From assembly GCA_038321775.1 (NCBI GenBank), contig JBBQFI010000002.1:402012-466011 (forward strand): DNA of 64,000 nt, in the 5' to 3' direction. The notes below the pieces were generated by a model. The model was given only the letters and a program-made list of their open reading frames with translations. It searched no databases and had not been told where the DNA came from. Below, one piece after another: positions 8,946-16,891 of the stretch. Origin of the DNA: JBBQFI01 sp038321775 (lineage in GTDB: Bacteria > Verrucomicrobiota > Verrucomicrobiia > Chthoniobacterales > UBA10450). Positions within the stretch are counted from its first letter, which is position 1; each line of letters starts with the position of its first letter. The translations under genes were made by a program, and so were the position numbers.

Positions 8946-9719
8946 CTACGTCTTCGGCGCTGGAGTCGGCGCAGCGGGCTTGGATTGCTCGTTAGGCGCG
9001 GCGCCTGCCGCAGCACCACCGGGGAGTTCCGCAGTTTCTGGAACGGCGAGGATATCCGGTTCCGTCCACGAGTCAGCGCGACCAGCGAGTTCCTTGCGCA
9101 AAGCGGAAATTTGTTCAGGCGAAACAGGACCGCCGGTATTTCCCCACTCTTGCCGCACGAAAGTGAGAACGTCGGCGATCTTCTGATCATTCAACGTTTT
9201 CTCCCACGGTTGCATCACGGCCGAGCCGAAATGCTGACCCTTCACCGTGAGCGGTCCCGTTAAACCTTTCAGCACAATCATGGCTGGGCGTCGCGTGCCG
9301 CCATTTACGATTTCAGATCCGGCCAACGGCGGATATTGGCCCGCGACACCGAGGCCGGTCATTTGGTGACACGTCGCGCAGTTAGCTGAAAAAATCTTTT
9401 TGCCGCGATCGGCCGGTGACAGTTCGGCCACCTGAGTCGCAGCCGCTCCGGCAGCGCCAGTTTTCTTTGACCGTTGCGCACCGCCTAACGGATCAAGTCC
9501 ATCGCCACTGAAATCTCCGGAATAACGACCGAGATAGGCGCCGCCAAAAAAGACCGCGAGACCGTAAAGCGCGATCAGCCAAAGCGAGAGCGGCTCGAGG
9601 CCCGCGCGCGGTTCAAGCTTTTCGCGCTGAATCGCGGCGTGCGTATCCTGCACCTCTTGCGTCTCGCCATAATCCATTCCCTGGCGAACGCGTTTTGGTG
9701 GAGACGGATTCTCGTTCAT
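8946..9719 (-). CDS. Membrane-anchored monoheme cytochrome c (CcoP-like position)
   Basis: 257 aa. A transmembrane segment (about 44-64) is followed by one cytochrome c domain with heme motif CATCHQ (C114, C117, H118) and a probable Met ligand in SAVMQPWEK. The C-terminus is Ala/Pro-rich. It occupies the place of CcoP after ccoN-ccoO, but classical CcoP has two hemes and this has one. Likely role: electron entry to the cbb3 oxidase from complex III. It overlaps ccoO by 4 bases (ATGA). Confidence 0.88.
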   Translation of the reverse strand: MNENPSPPKRVRQGMDYGETQEVQDTHAAIQREKLEPRAGLEPLSLWLIALYGLAVFFGGAYLGRYSGDFSGDGLDPLGGAQRSKKTGAAGAAATQVAELSPADRGKKIFSANCATCHQMTGLGVAGQYPPLAGSEIVNGGTRRPAMIVLKGLTGPLTVKGQHFGSAVMQPWEKTLNDQKIADVLTFVRQEWGNTGGPVSPEQISALRKELAGRADSWTEPDILAVPETAELPGGAAAGAAPNEQSKPAAPTPAPKT

Positions 9720-10609
9720 TTAACTGCTTTTCCTGGCGCAGGCGACGAAGCCGGCGCGGCGGCCGTCTTCACTTCCTTGAGCGCATGCGATTGATCGAGT
9801 GACATGAGATAGGCGACTAAACATTTCGCGTCGTAAGTCGGAACAATTTCCCAACCGGCAGGTGGCGCATCGGGCGACGACGATTCAAAATTCAAGGCGT
9901 CAGCCGAAACTTGTCCGCTAACCTGGCGCTTCTCGTAAAGGAAACGGAAAGCCGGCATGTCGGAGTCGAGCGTGATGCTGCGCGGATTATAAAGATGACG
10001 ATGATGCCAGGCTTCGGTGTAAGGAATTGGCACTCCGTTGATCGCGGTCACGGTTTCGTTAGGCGCGGTCGGGCTTGCCGAAGGCGTCGGATTTTGCGCA
10101 GCGGCGGGGGGTGCGCTGGTTGTTTGTGAGGCGGCCGCGGTAGCAGGTGCCGCTGCCGGCGGAGGTGTAGGTGAGGTTCCTGCCCCGGGCGCTCCGGTCG
10201 TCGGCGCAGCCGTAGCGGACGGCGCGGGGGCGTTTTGATCTGTTACCGGCGGCCGATGCCCGACATTCGCGAGATCTGGACCCATGCGCATTTTTCCAAG
10301 CAAAACCGGATGCTCGAAAATATAGTCGCGCGGCGCGCTCCGGCGTTCGCCCCATTTCCGATCGAGATCGGAACCGGCATAGTCGGCACGAACCTGTTGG
10401 GAATGGCAATAGTCGCAGCCGTTCGCCGCATAAATATGCCGGCCGCGTTCCGCCATTCCTGATTTCGGCGCGGGATAAGCATCGGTGCCGTCCTCTTCCA
10501 TCTGCGGATCAAGATGACCGATCTGCAAATTCGGAATGAAGATGAGTCCAGTCCACGAAAACGCGAACGTTCCCAGAATTCCGAGGAAAAGTGGAAGCAA
10601 CCCTTTCAC
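9716..10609 (-). CDS. ccoO: cbb3-type cytochrome c oxidase subunit II, monoheme (with Pro/Ala insertion)
   Basis: 297 aa. An N-terminal anchor precedes the heme motif CDYCHSQQVR (C65, C68, H69), MRMGPDLANVG and WHHRHLYNPR, with a Met ligand in DSDMPAF; all are CcoO signatures. Between residues about 127 and 188 there is a low-complexity Ala/Pro/Thr/Ser insertion absent from ordinary CcoO, placed between DLANVGHRP and the WHxxHLYNPR helix. It relays electrons to CcoN. 4-base overlaps link it to both neighbours. Confidence 0.93.
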   Translation of the reverse strand: MKGLLPLFLGILGTFAFSWTGLIFIPNLQIGHLDPQMEEDGTDAYPAPKSGMAERGRHIYAANGCDYCHSQQVRADYAGSDLDRKWGERRSAPRDYIFEHPVLLGKMRMGPDLANVGHRPPVTDQNAPAPSATAAPTTGAPGAGTSPTPPPAAAPATAAASQTTSAPPAAAQNPTPSASPTAPNETVTAINGVPIPYTEAWHHRHLYNPRSITLDSDMPAFRFLYEKRQVSGQVSADALNFESSSPDAPPAGWEIVPTYDAKCLVAYLMSLDQSHALKEVKTAAAPASSPAPGKAVK

Positions 10610-12099
10610 GGATGCACGTCCTCCGGTTCGACAGGGTTAAGAAATGTCGGAACACTCGCAGTCCGACCAAGACCTAAAAGCATCAGGCCAAAATGAAATG
10701 CGAAAATGAAATGCGAGGCGGTAAGAAGAACTCCGGAAAGACTCCGGCCGCGCAGATAAGGCAGAACCGACTGCGTGCTTTCCGTGAAAGACAATGTCGC
10801 GTCGTTCATGCTCAGACCTTGCACCAATCCGCCCACGAGAAGCATGAGCACCATCAGGCCGACACCGTAAGCCGAGGACCAGAAGTGCAACTTAATCAGA
10901 GAAGCGTAACGCCATTCGCAACCCACGAGTCGAGGCACGATGTAGTACATCGAGCCAAACATCACCATGGTGAAAAAAGCGTAGAGACCGAGATGTGAAT
11001 AGGCCACGCTTACCTGCGTGAATTGAACGATGCGCGCCATGGAACGCAGCGAAATGATCACGCCGACAATGCTGAACGCGGTGTAGGAAATCGCGCCGAA
11101 AACGGTGAAGCGCAGGGTCGGGCTGTAACGCATGAGCGGAAAATATCCGCGCATCGTCATGTGATGGTTAAGACCAACCGTGGCCACCGGAATGATGCAA
11201 AGAATTGTAGCCGCGATACTGGCCGTGATCATCCATGCCGGGAACGGTCCATCGATTAAGCGTTGCATTCCCGTCCAGCTTGCAAATAACGCGTAAGTCC
11301 AGAACCCGATGGTGGCGAGGTTGTAACTGTAAACCGGACGCCCGATTACTTTCGGAATCATGTAATAAACCGTTCCGAGCCCGATCGAGCCGAGCCAAAG
11401 GAACATGAGATTGTTCGCGTACCACCAACTGACCACGGCTTGCATCACGCCCTGGACCGGAACAACGAAAAGCATGACCTGCGTTGCGCCATACATCCAT
11501 GGGAACCAGAGAAACGCCGCGAGCAAATACCATTGCGTGATGTAAATCGTGTCGCCGCGGCGGAAACGGAACATCAGCACCGCCCACGACATGACGAGCA
11601 GATACGCGACAAAAATTACAACTCCGGCGTAAGCAGGGAATTCGAACCATTCGTAACCGGTACTATCGCCGGCCAAAATTCCTCCGACGCCGAGAAGCAC
11701 GCCGAAATTCCAAAACGCCGCACCCGTGACAAGCAGAAGCGGATGACGCAAGGTCGTCCGGCACAAACGCGCCATGAGCCAGATCGCCGTGCCCATTCCG
11801 GCCATGGAAGCCCAGCCGTAAACCATCATGTTCATGTGCGCCGCGCGCACCCGGCCGAACGTTAAAAAACTAATTCCCGAGAACATGTCGGGACTGTGCA
11901 ATTTGAAAGAAGCAAAGCCGGCAAGGAGCGTGCCTAACAAAAGCCAGACGATGGCCGAAGTGTAAAACATCAGAACCGGCACACGCGTGGACGCATCGAT
12001 CAACGCCCGCTCGACGTTCTCGATTTCGGTCTGCGTCACTTGTTCGGAAGAACGCTGTGCTTCCGGCGGTCTGGAAGTTGCGGTTCCGGTTGTCGTCAT
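10606..12099 (-). CDS. ccoN: cbb3-type cytochrome c oxidase subunit I (CcoN)
   Basis: 497 aa, about 12 transmembrane helices with conserved histidines (RAAHMNMMVYGW, QAVVSWWYANNLMFLW, GLNHHMTMRGYFP, YSHLGLYAFFTMVMFGSMYYIVPRL). It is the catalytic subunit of a C-type heme-copper oxidase. ATG 12099 gives an ATGA overlap with the upstream small gene; an ATG at 12108 is 9 bases earlier. The enzyme usually has high oxygen affinity. It is unusual that it follows alternative complex III genes in one transcription unit. Confidence 0.94.
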   Translation of the reverse strand: MTTTGTATSRPPEAQRSSEQVTQTEIENVERALIDASTRVPVLMFYTSAIVWLLLGTLLAGFASFKLHSPDMFSGISFLTFGRVRAAHMNMMVYGWASMAGMGTAIWLMARLCRTTLRHPLLLVTGAAFWNFGVLLGVGGILAGDSTGYEWFEFPAYAGVVIFVAYLLVMSWAVLMFRFRRGDTIYITQWYLLAAFLWFPWMYGATQVMLFVVPVQGVMQAVVSWWYANNLMFLWLGSIGLGTVYYMIPKVIGRPVYSYNLATIGFWTYALFASWTGMQRLIDGPFPAWMITASIAATILCIIPVATVGLNHHMTMRGYFPLMRYSPTLRFTVFGAISYTAFSIVGVIISLRSMARIVQFTQVSVAYSHLGLYAFFTMVMFGSMYYIVPRLVGCEWRYASLIKLHFWSSAYGVGLMVLMLLVGGLVQGLSMNDATLSFTESTQSVLPYLRGRSLSGVLLTASHFIFAFHFGLMLLGLGRTASVPTFLNPVEPEDVHP

Positions 12100-12287
12100 C
12101 GATTCCATTTTGATGCTTGCAAAACTTTCGCTTCCAAAGATCCTGGCTTCGGTTCGTTGCGACGGAACCAGCGGCGTCGCGGCATGACCAAATCGGTCGC
12201 CATGCCAATCGGTTCTTCGGCGTCGAAAATCATCTCCGCGTTTTTTTCGTAGAGTTTCATTCGAACAATGAGATCGGCGATGCTCAT
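12096..12287 (-). CDS. Small soluble linker protein between complex III and cbb3 genes, unknown
   Basis: 63 aa, charged, without a membrane segment. It contains ADLIVRMKLYEKNAEMIFD and a basic middle (PRRRWFRRNEPK). 4-base overlaps with the genes on both sides support expression. It is too short for known Cco assembly proteins (CcoS and CcoH are membrane proteins). Function unknown; possibly a subunit or assembly factor peculiar to this operon type. Confidence 0.72.
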   Translation of the reverse strand: MSIADLIVRMKLYEKNAEMIFDAEEPIGMATDLVMPRRRWFRRNEPKPGSLEAKVLQASKWNR

Positions 12288-12943
12288 GGCGTGGGCGCTT
12301 TTCCTCGGACGGGCAACGGGGTTCCCGGTGGTGATTGGACCGGTGTCGGCATCACTGCTCCCGCAGGATTTGGTTGCGCGGCGCCGGATGGAGGTGAAGC
12401 CGCGGGCGTAGCGGATGCGCCCGGTTGCGTTCCCGGAGGAGCGGAAGCGGGATTGGCCGCGCCCGTTGGTTGACCACGAATTTCCGAGTTCGGTCCGCCG
12501 ACAGAAACCGGTTTCGGTGTTGGATTTGTCCGTAATTCCGGCGAGCCACTCGGGGCAGCGGATGGTGCCGGAGCGCCGGCTTTTGCCGCAGCGGGAGAAG
12601 CTTGCGGCTCCGGCGTCGCGATCGGATAAGCCGCTGTTGGTTTCTTCGCGGCCAGATCCACGAGCGCAAGTTGCATCGCGTGTTCGATGGGAATGCGCAC
12701 CGTGCCTTTATTTTTATCGACCCATGCGTAACTCGTTAGGGCAACGGCCGCGTCCTTCTGCAATTGCTCCAACTTTTCCACGCGGGCTTTCGCTCGCTTC
12801 GCTTCGTAATCGTCGCCGTGCGGCATGGCGCTGAAGACAACCCAGACAAAAAATCCGAAGACGACAAAGAGCAAAACCACCCCGATCCATGTGCCAAACA
12901 TGAAGTGCGGTTGTTGAAAATCGAAGCGGCGCGTTTCGTTCAT
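12284..12943 (-). CDS. Membrane-anchored protein with Pro/Ala-rich tail, unknown, in respiratory operon
   Basis: 219 aa. One transmembrane helix (about 17-39) is followed by a charged, coiled-coil-prone stretch (YEAKRAKARVEKLEQLQKDA), a small domain (SYAWVDKNKGTVRIPIEHAM) and about 115 residues of Ala/Pro/Ser/Gly low complexity. The segment SYAWVDKNKGTVRIPIEHAMQL resembles the small conserved module that follows ActF in several complex III operons. It is probably a complex III or supercomplex accessory subunit (inference). Confidence 0.78.
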   Translation of the reverse strand: MNETRRFDFQQPHFMFGTWIGVVLLFVVFGFFVWVVFSAMPHGDDYEAKRAKARVEKLEQLQKDAAVALTSYAWVDKNKGTVRIPIEHAMQLALVDLAAKKPTAAYPIATPEPQASPAAAKAGAPAPSAAPSGSPELRTNPTPKPVSVGGPNSEIRGQPTGAANPASAPPGTQPGASATPAASPPSGAAQPNPAGAVMPTPVQSPPGTPLPVRGKAPTP

Positions 12944-12944
12944 C

Positions 12945-14147
12945 TTAATTCACCAGGCGCAAAGATTCGATCAGCCGCGGATCGCGCACCGGGAAGAGGG
13001 AAGTTTTTCCGATTACGCGCAGGTAAACAAAGCCAAGCGTCCCGCCGATGGCGATCAACGGAACAAAATCCCAGACGCTAAGGCGAACACCGGTGCGATG
13101 CAGAACCGGCAAAACCACGATGTAGATGTCGAGAAGTTGCATGCACAAAATCCAGCCCGCCACAATACAGAGCTGCTGCGGTTTTTTCTTGATCGACCGC
13201 ATAAGAAGAATGGGGAAGCCGAGAAAAAATCTTCCGAAGACGAGCACCGAGCTGAGCAGCCACCACGATTCCGTATTCCGCAGAATGAAGTATTCGGTTT
13301 CTTCCGGAATGTTCGCGTACCAAATGAGCATGTACTGGCTGAAGCCGATGTAGGCCCAGAAAACGGTGAAGGCGAGCATCCATTTCCCCATGGTGTGGTA
13401 ATGCTCCATCGTGACCGTTTCTTTTAGATAACCGGCGCTGCGCAACGCGGTAATCACGAGCACGAGAAGCGACATCGAACTTCCGGCCGCGCCGGCAAAG
13501 ATGTAAACGCCGAACATGGTGGAGAACCAATGGTAATCGAGGCTCATCAGCCAATCGAAGGCGCCGAAAGTCAGCATTAATCCGAAAAGGGGCAGACTAA
13601 CGAATGCCGCTTTCCGCATCTTGATGGTGAAGCGCGGATTGCCGTCATTGTCCTGCGCGACGGAATATTTGCGCAGGAGCCAGGCGGAAATCGTGAAGAA
13701 GGAAAAAAAGATCACCGCACGCAGAAGAAAGAACTGCCAGTTCAAATACGGGCGTTTTGCGTCGAGCACAGGATCGATTCCCGGCGGGATGTTCATCCAT
13801 CGATAAAGATGATGGCGCAGAAGCAGGACCGGAATGAAAAGGAGCGCGAGGACAGGCCAGAGGAACGCGATATTTTCCAATTGCCGCCTAACGACTACGG
13901 ACCATTCTGCGTCGGTGGCGTGATGGACAATAATCCAGAAAAGACAGCCGCCGAGCAGAGTGAAGAAATACGCGAAAGCGAAGAGCCAGGAAAAACTGAA
14001 CTGCACGGGCGATAAAATCGCGCCGACGACACTCAAGGCGAGACCGAGCAAAGCCAGGATGCCGAACAACAGGGAAAGCCCGGCGAATCGACCGCGCTCG
14101 AAATATTCTCCTTCCGGAGTTGGAACCACGTGTGCGCGCTCGCTCAT
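12945..14147 (-). CDS. actF: Alternative complex III, integral membrane subunit ActF
   Basis: 400 aa with about ten membrane helices, homologous in layout to ActC/NrfD. Typical ActF features are the HHATDAEWSVVVRRQLENIA and FDWLMSLDYHWFSTMFGVYIFAGA segments and KWMLAFTVFWAYIGFSQYMLIWYANIPEE. ATG 14147 is chosen for its ATGA overlap with actE. The protein is thought to contribute to the proton path or quinol module of ACIII. Confidence 0.92.
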   Translation of the reverse strand: MSERAHVVPTPEGEYFERGRFAGLSLLFGILALLGLALSVVGAILSPVQFSFSWLFAFAYFFTLLGGCLFWIIVHHATDAEWSVVVRRQLENIAFLWPVLALLFIPVLLLRHHLYRWMNIPPGIDPVLDAKRPYLNWQFFLLRAVIFFSFFTISAWLLRKYSVAQDNDGNPRFTIKMRKAAFVSLPLFGLMLTFGAFDWLMSLDYHWFSTMFGVYIFAGAAGSSMSLLVLVITALRSAGYLKETVTMEHYHTMGKWMLAFTVFWAYIGFSQYMLIWYANIPEETEYFILRNTESWWLLSSVLVFGRFFLGFPILLMRSIKKKPQQLCIVAGWILCMQLLDIYIVVLPVLHRTGVRLSVWDFVPLIAIGGTLGFVYLRVIGKTSLFPVRDPRLIESLRLVN

Positions 14148-14878
14148 TTCTTCGCCGCCTCCGGTGATGCTTGAGGTTTTGTCTCCGCTGGTTTGTCCAA
14201 TTCGGCGCGATGTTCCGGCGGCACATCCGCCACCGCAGTGTTTTGGCTGCGTTGTAACGCGCGCAGATAGCAAATGATCGCCCAGCGATCCGCGACCACG
14301 AGATTGGGCCCGTAGGCCATCATCGTATTCTTGCCGTTCGTGATGGTGTTGAAAATTTCGCCGTCAGCCATTTTACGAATGCGATCGTCCTGCAGCGTCA
14401 CGACTGTCGCGAGCCCGTATTGTTTCGTGATGCCATCTCCCGCCGCCGTAGCGCCGTGGCACATCGCGCACGTGATATTGAAACGTTGCCGGCCGCGCTC
14501 CAATAATTGCGACGTCACTTCCATCGGAATGCCGGTACCCCATTTGTCGCCCATTTTTCCCGTGTCGTAATAATCCGTTCCTTCGCTAAATCCCATGGCG
14601 GGATGCGGCTCTTCGGCCGGCGTGTTCGAAGCCGGCGTGGCAATCGTTTCTGGTTTCGGAAATTCGTAACCGAGCGGCACTGTGCCGTCGATCGGTGTAC
14701 GCGCACCGCGATTGTCGGCAAAAAAACCGAGCGGCGCTTGTGCGCGAACTTTTGGCTGCCGCACCATGTCCGGGAAAACTTCGATCGGCGAACCGGTGCT
14801 GTGTTGCCCACGGAATCCAAGGAACGCGACCATTGCGATTCCGGTCAGGAAAAAAATGAGAAAGAAGCCGCGTAACAT
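14144..14878 (-). CDS. actE: Alternative complex III, monoheme cytochrome c subunit ActE
   Basis: 244 aa. An N-terminal anchor (MLRGFFLIFFLTG...) is followed by a cytochrome c domain with heme motif CAMCHG and a Met region (KNTMMAYG). Length and place in the cluster fit ActE, the monoheme cytochrome that passes electrons out of ACIII. ATG 14878 is preferred over a longer frame because it gives a short spacing to actD and a proper signal anchor. Confidence 0.92.
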   Translation of the reverse strand: MLRGFFLIFFLTGIAMVAFLGFRGQHSTGSPIEVFPDMVRQPKVRAQAPLGFFADNRGARTPIDGTVPLGYEFPKPETIATPASNTPAEEPHPAMGFSEGTDYYDTGKMGDKWGTGIPMEVTSQLLERGRQRFNITCAMCHGATAAGDGITKQYGLATVVTLQDDRIRKMADGEIFNTITNGKNTMMAYGPNLVVADRWAIICYLRALQRSQNTAVADVPPEHRAELDKPAETKPQASPEAAKK

Positions 14879-14879
14879 A

Positions 14880-15434
14880 TCAATCTTCGTGAATGAGGGT
14901 GATGTGCTGGCCGCCGGTTTGCTCGAGAACTTCGCGCGCTTCCATTTCGGTGAAGCGCGGATCGCGCGCTTCAATCACGAGAAAAAATCCGTCATCTGTC
15001 GCGCGGCTGAAACGTTCCCAGTTAAAAATCGGATGGTACCAACGCGGCAGGCCGTTCATGATCAGCATCGCAAAAAACGCGGTGAAAGCGGAGAAGAGAA
15101 CCGTCAGCTCGAACATGATCGGGAAGAACGCGGGCACAGTGCGCCAATCGAACGGTTTGCCGTGTACGACCAATGGATAAATGAACCACGACGGACCGAA
15201 CTCGACCGTCATTGCCGTAATAAAACCGGTGATGCCGCCACAAAGCACTGCGGCACTGAGCCACGATTTGCCCAGCCCCATCGCGTCGTCCATTCCATGA
15301 ATCGGGAATGGTGAATGCACATCCCAGCGTTTGAATCCGGCGTCGCGCACGCGTTTGGCCGCTTCATACAGGGCCGCAGGGCTCTGGTATTCCGCGCCCA
15401 TGCCGTAAACCTGATGTCCAGCGGGCGTCCTCAA
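14880..15434 (-). CDS. actD: Alternative complex III subunit ActD (DUF3341)
   Basis: 184 aa. It begins with an ATPase-free soluble segment (GMGAEYQSPAALYEAAKRVRDAGFKRWDVHSPFPIHGMD) typical of DUF3341/ActD, then two transmembrane helices and a C-terminal soluble part. It is a structural subunit of the complex. It overlaps actC by 4 bases. Confidence 0.92.
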   Translation of the reverse strand: MRTPAGHQVYGMGAEYQSPAALYEAAKRVRDAGFKRWDVHSPFPIHGMDDAMGLGKSWLSAAVLCGGITGFITAMTVEFGPSWFIYPLVVHGKPFDWRTVPAFFPIMFELTVLFSAFTAFFAMLIMNGLPRWYHPIFNWERFSRATDDGFFLVIEARDPRFTEMEAREVLEQTGGQHITLIHED

Positions 15435-16891
15435 TTGCGCTCCTTTCCGCCGGCCGCGACGGGATGATGTTGCTGCGGTGTGCCGTAATGCGGATCAGCT
15501 TCCGGCAAAACAATTTTTATTTCCGACATCGCAATCATCGGCAGATAGCGAATGAAAAGCAGGAAGAGCGACGTGAAAATTCCGAACGTGCCGACGAAAG
15601 TCCAGATATCGACCCAGGTCGGGATGAACAATCCCCACGACGACGGCAAAAAGTCGCGATGCAATCCGCCAACAATGATGATGAAACGCTCGAACCACAT
15701 GCCGGCGTTCACGCACATGCAGACAAAGTAAACGACGAAGATGTTGTGCCGGCACCATTTGAACCAGAAGAGCTGTGGCGAAAGCGCGTTGCAGAAGAGC
15801 ATGCCCGTCCACCAGTACCACCAGTAGGGGCCGAAGATGCGGTTAAAGAACGCAAACTTTTCGTATTGGTTTCCGCTATACCACGCGACGAAGAATTCCA
15901 TCGCGTAAGCGTAGGAAACGATCGAGCCCGTCAGCAAAATGATCTTCGCCATCTTGTCGATGTGCTGCGCCGTGATGACGTCCTGAAGCTTGAAAATCGC
16001 GCGCGCCGGAATGAGCAACGTCAGCACCATGGCGAACCCGCCAAAGATCGCGCCCGCGACAAAGTACGGCGGGAAGATCGTCGTGTGCCACGTCGGCAGA
16101 ATGGAGGTGGCGAAGTCGAAGGATACAACGCTGTGCACGGAAAGAACGAGCGGCGTGGCCAGACCTGCGAGAAGGAGATACGCCATTTCGTAATGACGCC
16201 AGTTGCGATTCGAACCGCGCCAACCGAATGCGAAAATTCCGAAGAGGAATTTTTTGATCTTCGCGGTGGACCGATCGCGCAACGTCGCCAGATCGGGAAT
16301 CAAACCGGTGTACCAAAACAAAACGGAAACGGAAAAATATGTTGAGACCGCGAAGACGTCCCACAAAAGCGGGCTGCGGAAATTTGGCCAGATGCCGTAG
16401 TTGTTAGGCAAGGGCGCGAGATACCACGCCATCCAGACACGGCCAACGTGCACGCCGGGGAAAATCGCCGCGCAAATTACCGCGAACAATGTCATCGCTT
16501 CCGCGGATCGGTTAATGGACGTGCGCCATTTTTGCCGGAGCAAAAATAAAATAGCGGAAATCAAAGTGCCGGCGTGTCCGATACCGATCCAGAAAACGAA
16601 ATTGGTAATGTCCCAGGCCCAGCCCACCGGATGATTCAATCCCCAGACACCGACGCCGGTGGAAATCTGGTAGCCGAGACAAAACAAACCGAACGCTGCG
16701 ATAAGCGAAGTGAACGTAAACGAAACCCACCACCAGCGCGGCGCTGTTTCTTCCACGACGCCGGAAATGCGTTCGGTGATCCAGGTGAAGTTGCGCTTGT
16801 TTAAAACCAACGGCACGCGCGCGAGCGGGCGCTCGACCGAAGCGGAAGCTTCGCCTGCGATCACGTCGGGAGCTGTTGGAGAAGCGTCCAT
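15431..16891 (-). CDS. actC: Alternative complex III, quinol-binding membrane subunit ActC (NrfD family)
   Basis: 486 aa, about ten membrane helices of the NrfD/PsrC family. Recognisable segments include GWAWDITNFVFWIGIGHAGTLISA, GVHVGRVWMAWYLAPLPN and FWFKWCRHNIFVVYFVCMCVNAGMWFERF. It forms the quinol-oxidising site beside ActB. Start and actB stop share a base, so translation is probably coupled. Confidence 0.93.
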   Translation of the reverse strand: MDASPTAPDVIAGEASASVERPLARVPLVLNKRNFTWITERISGVVEETAPRWWWVSFTFTSLIAAFGLFCLGYQISTGVGVWGLNHPVGWAWDITNFVFWIGIGHAGTLISAILFLLRQKWRTSINRSAEAMTLFAVICAAIFPGVHVGRVWMAWYLAPLPNNYGIWPNFRSPLLWDVFAVSTYFSVSVLFWYTGLIPDLATLRDRSTAKIKKFLFGIFAFGWRGSNRNWRHYEMAYLLLAGLATPLVLSVHSVVSFDFATSILPTWHTTIFPPYFVAGAIFGGFAMVLTLLIPARAIFKLQDVITAQHIDKMAKIILLTGSIVSYAYAMEFFVAWYSGNQYEKFAFFNRIFGPYWWYWWTGMLFCNALSPQLFWFKWCRHNIFVVYFVCMCVNAGMWFERFIIIVGGLHRDFLPSSWGLFIPTWVDIWTFVGTFGIFTSLFLLFIRYLPMIAMSEIKIVLPEADPHYGTPQQHHPVAAGGKERN

